13,640 bases of DNA from NCBI GenBank assembly GCA_030698575.1, contig JAUYMQ010000063.1, forward strand, positions 1 to 13,640, written 5' to 3'. The notes beneath the pieces are model-generated. The model had not been told where the DNA came from and searched no databases. It worked only from the letters and a program-made list of their open reading frames with translations. The position numbers were made by a program, and so were the translations under genes. Position 1 is the first letter of the stretch. Each line of letters opens with the position of its first letter. Origin of the DNA: Deltaproteobacteria bacterium. Lineage in GTDB: Bacteria > JAUYMQ01. Shown piece by piece: positions 7,163-13,640 of the stretch.

Positions 7163-9417
7163 ATGGACGACATCGGCAATTCGGAGGCAAGACGCAGGCG
7201 GCGGGAGAAGACTCTCATTGCGGTCCTCACGCTGGTTGTGGTCGCGCTGACTTATGTGACGGTGTCTCCCCAGACTTTCGTCCAGGACGCGGGCCAGCTC
7301 CCGATCGCCTCGAACCTGCTCTTCTTCGGCCTCATCAACCTGAACCTCCTGCTCATCATCCTGCTCGCTTTCCTGGTGCTGCGAAACGTCGTCAAGCTCG
7401 TCTTCGAGCGGCGAAGCCGCGTGCTCGGCGGGAAGCTCAAGACCAAGCTCGTGGTGGCCTTCTTCAGCTTCGCCGTGCTTCCGGCCGCCCTGCTCGTCGT
7501 GGGGGCCTGGGCCTTCATGTCGAAGTCCATCGAGTCGTGGTTCAGCCTCCCTCTCGATCAGTCCCTGAAGGCGTCGCTATCCGTGGCGCAGGTGTACTAC
7601 CAGTCGACGGAGAGCACGGCCAAGCGCAACTCGAAGGAGATCGCCTCCGCCATCTCGCAGCACCGGCTTCTGCCGGAGATTGAAGGCAAGGGGGATGAGC
7701 TCAAGTGGTATCTGCGGCAGAAGCGGCGGGAGTACGATCTGGCGCTCATCGAGGTCTTCGGGGCAAATGGCAAACTGGTCGCGCGGGCCAGCGATTCGGA
7801 TTTCCCCGTCGAGAAGCTCCCCGCCTACAAGGACAAGAACCTGCGGCGGGCCTTTTCAAACTCGAGATCCGCCCAGTTGCAGGACATGAGCCGCGGGATG
7901 GCGATCACGGGTTTCAGCCCGATTCGCCCCCAGGAGTCCGAGACGCCTGTTATGGGCGTGGTCGTGACTCGCGGGTTCGTGGGCGAGAGCCTGCTGGGGA
8001 AGATGGCCCTCATCAGCGGGACGACGGAGGAGTTCCGCCAGGTGAAGGTGCTGGAAGGACCGATCCGGACGGTCTACCTCACGATCCTGACGGCGGTGGC
8101 CCTGGTCGTGAGCCTCCTGGCGACGTGGTTCGGGTTCTTCCTTGCCAAGGGAATCACCGTGCCGCTCCAGGCGTTGTCGGAGGGCACGGAAGAAATCGCG
8201 CGGGGAAACCTGGACTACCACATCGAGCAGGTTTCGAACGACGAGTTCGGGGTGCTGGTCACCTCCTTCAACAAGATGACGCGCGATCTGAAGGCGTCCA
8301 ACGCGGCCCTGAAGCTCTCCAATGAAGAACTCGAGCGCCGGCGAAAGTACATGGAGGTGGTGCTCTCCAACGTTGCCGCCGGTGTGATATCCATCGATCG
8401 CGACGGAGGGGTCAGCACCATCAACAAGAGCGCCGAGAAGCTGCTGAACATCGATGCCCGCGCGCTTATCGGGAGGCGGTATACGGAGCTTCTGGAGGGT
8501 CAGCACCTCGAGATGGTCCGCGAAATGATCCGTGAGATGAACCGCCAGAACATGGACACGCTCGCACGCCAGATCGTGCTTACTATAAAGAACCAGTCGA
8601 TCACGCTTCTGGTGAGCTTCACCGTGTTGAAGGATGAAGAAGGGGACTACAAGGGGCTCGTCGCGGTTTTTGAGGACATCACCCACCTTTTGAAGGCGCA
8701 GCGCGCGCTGGCCTGGCGCGAGGTGGCACGGCGGGTCGCCCACGAGATCAAGAATCCTCTGACGCCCATTCAGCTCTCCGCGCAGCGGTTGCGAAAGCGA
8801 TTCCTTGGCACTCTGCAAGGCGAAGATGTCGGCATCTTCGACGAGTGCACCGCGACCATCGTGAAGCAGGTCGGCGAGCTGAAGTACCTGGTGAACGAGT
8901 TCTCGAACTTCGCGCGAATGCCGGCGGCCAATCCCGCGCCGAACAACCTGAATGAGATCATCGAGGAGGGCCTCGTCCTGTTTGACGAAGCTCACAAGAA
9001 CGTCAAGTTCCAGTTCAGTCCACAGGCCGATCTTCCCCGTTGCTATCTCGACCGTGACCAGATTAAGCGCGTTGTTCTGAACCTTCTCGACAATGCGGTG
9101 ACCGCCATCGACGGTGATGCGGGTGAGATCGAGATCATGAGCCGCTACGACTCCTCGCTTCAGATGGTGCGCCTCGAGGTGGCCGACACAGGCCGCGGCA
9201 TCCGCCCGGAGGATCGTGGGAGGATCTTCGAGCCGTATTTCTCGACCCGTTCCAGCGGCACCGGGCTCGGTCTGGCCATCGTCTCGAAGATTGTGGCCGA
9301 CCACAACGGCTACATACGCGTCCGTGAAAACGAGCCGAAGGGGACGCGCTTCGTGATTGAGCTCCCCGTTGAGCCTCCCAGCGTCCAGGTAGTCGACGGG
9401 CCCCTCGAAGGAGTGGC

Positions 9418-9421
<4 letters not shown>
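7163..9421 (+). CDS. ntrY: NtrY-like membrane sensor histidine kinase
   Basis: This sensor kinase of about 752 residues autophosphorylates and passes phosphate to the adjacent NtrX-like regulator. It has four predicted membrane helices (about residues 16-36, 52-74, 95-118 and 303-328), the NtrY-type arrangement. A ~185-residue extracytoplasmic segment lies between the third and fourth. Then come HAMP (about 328-378) and PAS (about 395-505). The HisKA H-box HEIKNPLTPIQLS has the phospho-acceptor His527. The ATPase domain has NLLDN at 640-644, DTGRGI at 675-680 and GTGLGL at 699-704. All catalytic boxes are intact. ATG 7163 is used. TTG 7157 is a rival and is better spaced (7 nt) from GGAGGG (7144-7149). 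The frame is open further upstream to 7022, but that would read through the hairpin, so it is rejected. Its stop overlaps the ntrX start (ATGA). The signal sensed is unknown. NtrY/NtrX are linked to nitrogen, redox or envelope control in other bacteria. Confidence 0.88.
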
Positions 9422-10782
<1,361 letters not shown>

Positions 10783-10828
10783 GGCCCCGGCCCCCCCCCC
10801 GGATTCCCGCAAGCCAGAGGTGATCTCA

Positions 10829-11308
10829 GTGGCGGTCGCCGCAACAGGCGGAACCTCGCGCAGGATTGGCCGGTACACGCCCGCCGATCTCGACCAGATG
10901 CTTTTCATCGAGCGCGCATCCTATCCGAACCCCTGGACAGGGCAGATGTTCGCCGAGGAACTGGACAACCGTCTTTGCCACATCTTCGTCTCCCGCGATG
11001 GAGATGGCGGCGCAGCGGAGGTTCTGGGCTACGTCTGCTTCTGGCTCTTTCTCGGCGAGATGCATCTCCTGAACGTCGCGGTCGATCCCGCGCGCCGCCG
11101 GCAGGGCGTCGGGCGCCGTCTCCTGTCCCACGCTCTGGACTTCGCAGCGGCCCGGGGGGCGAAGGTCGGTTTCCTCGAGGTCCGCAGGAGCAACCGCGGG
11201 GCGAGGCGCCTTTACGAGGAGTACGGCTTCTCGGAGATCGGCATCCGCCCCCGCTACTACGAGGACGGTGAGGACGCCGTCGTCATGCTCCTGGAGATTT
11301 CGAATTGA
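10829..11308 (+). CDS. rimI: RimI-type ribosomal-protein S18 N-terminal acetyltransferase
   Basis: This 159-residue GNAT-fold enzyme uses acetyl-CoA to acetylate the N-terminal alanine of ribosomal protein S18, and possibly other N-termini. The acetyl-CoA motif RRRQGVGRRLL spans residues 89-99. Candidate catalytic residues E117 (LEVRRSN) and Y129 (LYEEYGF) keep the 12-residue spacing of E103 and Y115 in E. coli RimI. The C-terminal PRYYEDGEDAVVMLLEI is also RimI-like. The start is GTG 10829, with AGAGGTGA (10816-10823) 5 nt upstream. GTG 10820 is less likely because it lies inside that ribosome site. The frame is open back to 10628 but only as an out-of-frame overlap with ntrX. A run of ten C (10791-10800) lies in the 46-bp gap after ntrX. 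A generic GNAT of other function cannot be ruled out. Confidence 0.85.
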   Translation: MAVAATGGTSRRIGRYTPADLDQMLFIERASYPNPWTGQMFAEELDNRLCHIFVSRDGDGGAAEVLGYVCFWLFLGEMHLLNVAVDPARRRQGVGRRLLSHALDFAAARGAKVGFLEVRRSNRGARRLYEEYGFSEIGIRPRYYEDGEDAVVMLLEISN

Positions 11309-12177
11309 CCCCATCCGCCTCCCGCCCGACTCACCAGCTCGCCACGGTCTCGCGCCAGGAGTCGCTCGGCGAGGGGGCCTACCGGCTGCGCCTCTCGCTA
11401 CCGGCCTTCCCGGCGGCGTCTGCCGGCCAGTTCGTCATGTTGAGCGACGGCGAGAACGGAGAACCCTTTCTCCCGAGGGCGATGGCGCTCTACCAGGCGG
11501 GGCGCGCCGGAAGGCGGGCTGCCGTAGAGGTCGTCTATCGCGTCGTGGGGCAGGGCACAGCGCGCCTGGCCGGCGCGGTCCCCGGACAGCGGCTCTGGAT
11601 CCTCGGGCCACTGGGCCGCGCGTTCGCGCCGCCACAGCCGGGAGTTCGGCCGGTGCTTGTTGGCGGCGGAACGGGGATCGCCTCGCTCCATCTTCTGGGC
11701 AAGGCGCTGGCGCGCGGCAGGACGGCCAGGGCGCGCCGGGACGTCACCGTCCTCATCGGCGCCCGCACGCGACGACAGCTTCTCTGCAAGAGCGATTTCC
11801 GCGCCCTGGGCGCCCGGGTGCAGCTCGCCACCGACGACGGAACGGTCGGGCGCCGTGGCACGGTGGCGGAGCTTCTGGAAAACGTCCTTACCGAAGAGGC
11901 GCGGCGCGGCCGCACCATCGGCATGGCTTACGTGTGCGGCCCGACACCCATGATGGAGGCCGCCTGGCGCGTCTGCGAGCGCGCGGGCGTCAAATGCCAG
12001 GTGAGCCTCGAGGGGCCGATGGCCTGCGGCTTCGGGGTCTGTCTCGGATGCGCGGTTCCCTGTCTTGTGGCGGATCCGGAAGCGCCGGTTCGCTCTCCGC
12101 GGGATCGGATGAAGCTCATGTGCACGGACGGCCCGGTGTTCGACGCGGCGACGCTGGCCTGGGGGTGGGAGTCGTGA
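11305..12177 (+). CDS. pyrK: PyrK, electron-transfer subunit of NAD-dependent dihydroorotate dehydrogenase
   Basis: This 290-residue FAD and [2Fe-2S] protein passes electrons from PyrD FMN to NAD+ in de novo pyrimidine synthesis. An N-terminal FAD-binding barrel covers about 1-105, with PRAMALY around R58 replacing the usual RPxS flavin motif. A nucleotide-binding domain has GGGTG at 120-124 and CGPTPMM later. The C-terminal cluster domain has C241, C246 and C249 (ACGFGVCLGC), a fourth likely ligand C273 (MCTDGPVF) and an extra C253. The 23-residue gap before C273 is longer than in the Gram-positive enzymes I recall. The start is TTG 11305, overlapping the rimI stop as TTGA. GGAG at 11293-11296 sits 8 nt upstream and no ATG or GTG fits better. 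Its stop overlaps pyrD, fitting a 1:1 complex. Confidence 0.9.
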   Translation: MTPSASRPTHQLATVSRQESLGEGAYRLRLSLPAFPAASAGQFVMLSDGENGEPFLPRAMALYQAGRAGRRAAVEVVYRVVGQGTARLAGAVPGQRLWILGPLGRAFAPPQPGVRPVLVGGGTGIASLHLLGKALARGRTARARRDVTVLIGARTRRQLLCKSDFRALGARVQLATDDGTVGRRGTVAELLENVLTEEARRGRTIGMAYVCGPTPMMEAAWRVCERAGVKCQVSLEGPMACGFGVCLGCAVPCLVADPEAPVRSPRDRMKLMCTDGPVFDAATLAWGWES

Positions 12178-13142
12178 GCGGCAAGAAGGGGCGCGGGGGC
12201 GGGCCGGATCTCCGCGTCGACATCGGCGGGGGGCTCTCGATCCGGAACCCCATCATGACGGCCTCGGGCACCTTCGGCTATGGCGACGAGTTCGCCGATT
12301 TCATCGATCTGGGCCAGCTCGGCGCAGTGGTCGTGAAATCGATTTCCCTCGCGCCGCGGCCCGGGAACCAGCCTCCCCGCCTTCAGGAGACGCCGGCGGG
12401 AATGATCAATTCCATCGGAATCATGAGCGTCGGCGTCGATGCTTTCATCCGCGACAAGCTCCCGCCGCTCAGAAAGCGTGGGGTGCCGGTCGTGGCCTCG
12501 GTCTTCGGCACGTCGGTGAAGGAATTCGTCGAGGTGACACGGCGGCTCGACGATGCGGAGGGGATCGCCGCCCTCGAGGTGAACGTGGGCTGCCCGAATA
12601 TCGAGAAGGGAACCATTTTCGGCACAGACCGGGGTCTGACCACGAAAACGATGCGGGGCGTCCGTCGCGCCACGCGTCTGCCGGTCATCCTGAAGCTGAC
12701 GCCCAGCGTGGCGGACGTCCGCCCGTTCGCGAAGCTCGGTGAGGACGAGGGCGCCGACGCCATCAGCCTGATCAACTCCATTCCCGCGCTCTCGATCGAC
12801 ATCCGAACCCGGAGGAGCCGCATCCATACCGGGGTGGGGGGGCTCTCAGGCCCTGCCATCCGGCCCATCGCGGTTCGCATGGTATGGGAAGCGGCCCGAA
12901 CCGTGAGTATCCCCGTCATCGGGATCGGGGGTATCGCAACGGCGGAGGACGTCATGGAGTTCCTGATCGCCGGGGCCACGGCGGTCCAGGTGGGGACCAT
13001 CAACTTCGTGAGGCCCCGCGCGGCAATCGAGATCCTCGAGGGCCTCCGGGTCCTGCTCCTGGAACAGGGGGTCAGGAAGATGAGCGAGATCGTGGGCACC
13101 CTCCGGGGGATGCCCGCGGAGAGGGGGGGCGTTAAGGGCTAA
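12174..13142 (+). CDS. pyrD: PyrD, class 1B dihydroorotate dehydrogenase catalytic subunit
   Basis: This 322-residue FMN-binding TIM-barrel protein oxidises dihydroorotate to orotate, the fourth step of pyrimidine synthesis, in complex with PyrK. Recognisable segments are PIMTASGTFGYGDEF, VVVKS with flavin-contacting K55, MINSIGIMSVGVD, VNVGCPN with the class 1 catalytic base C140, and GGLSGPAIRPIAVRMV. The phosphate-binding segments are IGIGGIATAEDVMEF and GATAVQVGT. A Cys base rather than Ser, plus adjacent pyrK, marks class 1B (NAD-linked, soluble). GTG 12174 overlaps the pyrK stop (GTGA) with G-rich sequence upstream. GTG 12165 in the same frame is an alternative adding three residues. 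Length is typical. A hairpin spans its stop codon. Confidence 0.95.
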   Translation: MSGKKGRGGGPDLRVDIGGGLSIRNPIMTASGTFGYGDEFADFIDLGQLGAVVVKSISLAPRPGNQPPRLQETPAGMINSIGIMSVGVDAFIRDKLPPLRKRGVPVVASVFGTSVKEFVEVTRRLDDAEGIAALEVNVGCPNIEKGTIFGTDRGLTTKTMRGVRRATRLPVILKLTPSVADVRPFAKLGEDEGADAISLINSIPALSIDIRTRRSRIHTGVGGLSGPAIRPIAVRMVWEAARTVSIPVIGIGGIATAEDVMEFLIAGATAVQVGTINFVRPRAAIEILEGLRVLLLEQGVRKMSEIVGTLRGMPAERGGVKG

Positions 13143-13148
13143 GCGCCC
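13127..13148 (+). terminator. hairpin across the pyrD stop codon
   Basis: GGGCGTT (13127-13133) pairs with AGCGCCC (13142-13148), including one G-U pair, around an 8-nt loop that contains most of the pyrD stop codon. Only ATTTT appears about 12 nt later, so this is weak as a Rho-independent terminator. It may protect the 3' end of the transcript. Confidence 0.25.
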
Positions 13149-13168
13149 AAGAGATAAAGATTTTCCTG

Positions 13169-13197
13169 TTGCATCGCGCTAATTCCTGTGTTAAAAG
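13169..13197 (+). promoter_or_regulatory. possible promoter for the rimP leader or a short RNA
   Basis: TTGCAT at 13169-13174 and TAAAAG at 13192-13197 are separated by 17 bp, in the most AT-rich part of the pyrD-rimP gap. They match the -35 and -10 consensus at 3 of 6 and 4 of 6 positions. Transcription would begin near 13204 and meet the terminator at 13260-13287. The matches are modest and the spacing is ideal. Confidence 0.3.
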
Positions 13198-13259
13198 CCC
13201 TGACATAGAGAGTTCCGCCTGGTCCTTGCAGTGGCTCCATCGAGGGGCTGGGTTCCGCG

Positions 13260-13287
13260 AAGTGGGCTCATCGGGTCCGCTTTTTTT
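13260..13287 (+). terminator. intrinsic terminator in the rimP leader
   Basis: AAGTGGGCTC (13260-13269) pairs with GGGTCCGCTT (13273-13282) along all ten positions if three G-U pairs are allowed, closing a 3-nt loop. It runs straight into seven T (13281-13287). This is a conventional Rho-independent terminator. It lies 118 bp after pyrD and about 90 bp before rimP. It could end the pyr transcript, end a short RNA, or act as an attenuator for rimP. Confidence 0.65.
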
Positions 13288-13340
13288 ATTACATGGCCCA
13301 CGCGGAGGCCCTGCGGGAAGCCGCCAGGCGGCGATCCGGA

Positions 13341-13360
13341 GACGGCCTCGCCGGGCCGTC
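13341..13360 (+). promoter_or_regulatory. hairpin just upstream of the rimP ribosome-binding site
   Basis: GACGGCC (13341-13347) and GGCCGTC (13354-13360) are perfect complements around a 6-nt loop. The stem ends 4 nt before AGGGG (13365-13369), the rimP ribosome site. A second small stem, GCCGC/GCGGC, lies at 13320-13332. These could influence ribosome access. No ligand or protein is known from the sequence. Confidence 0.3.
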
Positions 13361-13376
13361 TATCAGGGGCGGGGGC

Positions 13377-13640
13377 ATGCGCGGAAGCCGGCGGGCGCGC
13401 CGGAGGCGCGAGAGCGAGGAACCGGGCCCGGTCGGCGCTGGCGAGCCCACGCCAGAAGAGATCCGGCGGGTGGTGGAGCCTGTGGTCGAGGAGCTGGGAC
13501 TCGAATTGCTCGACCTCAAGTACGGCAGGGGGCGGACCAGCGCCCTCCTGCGGCTCGTTCTGGATCACCCCGAAGCAGCCGTGACCGTGGAAGCTTGCTC
13601 GCGGGTGAGCGGGGCGGTTGGGCGACTCCTCGACGGTCTT
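13377..13640 (+). CDS. rimP: RimP ribosome maturation factor (3' truncated)
   Basis: This is the first 88 residues of RimP, a cytoplasmic factor for 30S subunit maturation. The gene runs off the window edge. The core PEEIRRVVEPVVEELGLELL followed by DLKYGRGRTSALLRLVLD, and then VTVEACSRVSGAVGRLLD, matches the RimP N-terminal domain (the CxxVS segment is typical). The ATG at 13377 has AGGGG (13365-13369) 7 nt upstream. The first ~25 residues are Arg/Glu/Gly-rich and longer than in E. coli RimP, so a later start remains possible, although no ATG is seen between. In many bacteria rimP heads the nusA-infB operon, which would continue beyond the window. Confidence 0.88.
   Translation, partial: MRGSRRARRRRESEEPGPVGAGEPTPEEIRRVVEPVVEELGLELLDLKYGRGRTSALLRLVLDHPEAAVTVEACSRVSGAVGRLLDGL

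Noticed and set aside
7856-9304. 482-codon open frame on the minus strand opposite ntrY
   Set aside because: It is an antisense shadow of a GC-rich kinase gene. The plus strand encodes intact HAMP, PAS, HisKA and ATPase boxes.
13204-13287. Possible tRNA, 6S, tmRNA or SRP RNA in the pyrD-rimP gap
   Set aside because: I could not find a cloverleaf, an anticodon arm, the SRP GGAAGG-type tetraloop domain or a tmRNA tag. Only generic hairpins and a terminator are supported.
13231-13584. 117-codon open frame overlapping rimP and an antisense frame at 13191-13568
   Set aside because: The rimP frame from 13377 shows clear family conservation. These frames lack it and cover the terminator.

Overview
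This window comes from a GC-rich, Gram-negative (diderm) bacterium. All recognised genes lie on the + strand. The presence of lpxC means the organism makes lipid A. The mix of a Tad pilus locus, an NtrY/NtrX-type sigma-54 two-component pair and a class 1B (NAD-linked) dihydroorotate dehydrogenase suits deltaproteobacterial-grade lineages or nearby environmental phyla such as NC10, Nitrospinota or Tectomicrobia. That placement is an impression from gene content, not a phylogeny.

Layout: (1) Positions 1-5860 hold part of a Tad (tight adherence, type IVc pilus) locus. It contains the 3' end of a TadZ/CpaE ATPase, the motor ATPase TadA/CpaF, the inner-membrane platform proteins TadB and TadC, and a TPR lipoprotein of TadD type with an unusual ~250-residue Ala/Pro/Glu-rich tail. 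Pilin, secretin, prepilin peptidase and the TadE/TadF minor pilins are not in view and may lie upstream. (2) Positions 5861-6091 are a regulatory gap. It holds three 11-bp-spaced direct repeats, an AT-rich island with a full IHF-consensus match, and a strong sigma-54 (-24/-12) promoter candidate in front of lpxC. (3) lpxC (6092-7003) is followed by a perfect 14-bp-arm hairpin. (4) Positions ~7163-13142 form a tight gene train: ntrY-like kinase, ntrX-like sigma-54 activator (ATGA overlap), rimI (46-bp gap), pyrK (TTGA overlap) and pyrD (GTGA overlap). (5) Positions 13143-13376 are a structured leader with a candidate promoter and a good intrinsic terminator, ahead of the 5' end of rimP (13377 to the window edge).

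How the genes work together: TadZ/TadA/TadB/TadC/TadD are the cytoplasmic, membrane and periplasmic/outer-membrane assembly parts of one pilus machine. LpxC commits UDP-acylGlcNAc to lipid A. NtrY/NtrX form a membrane sensor and a sigma-54-dependent activator with an intact GAFTGA loop. The sigma-54/IHF promoter architecture two genes upstream makes feedback control of lpxC (and possibly ntrYX) by this or another enhancer-binding protein a reasonable hypothesis. PyrK and PyrD together form the NAD-dependent dihydroorotate dehydrogenase of pyrimidine synthesis. RimI and RimP act on the 30S ribosomal subunit.

Most of the coding content is conventional. I found no CRISPR array, insertion sequence, tRNA, rRNA or phage gene, and no clearly novel protein system. 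The points most worth a second look are regulatory: the lpxC upstream region, the rimP leader and homopolymer tracts at three 5' regions, together with the long TadD tail.
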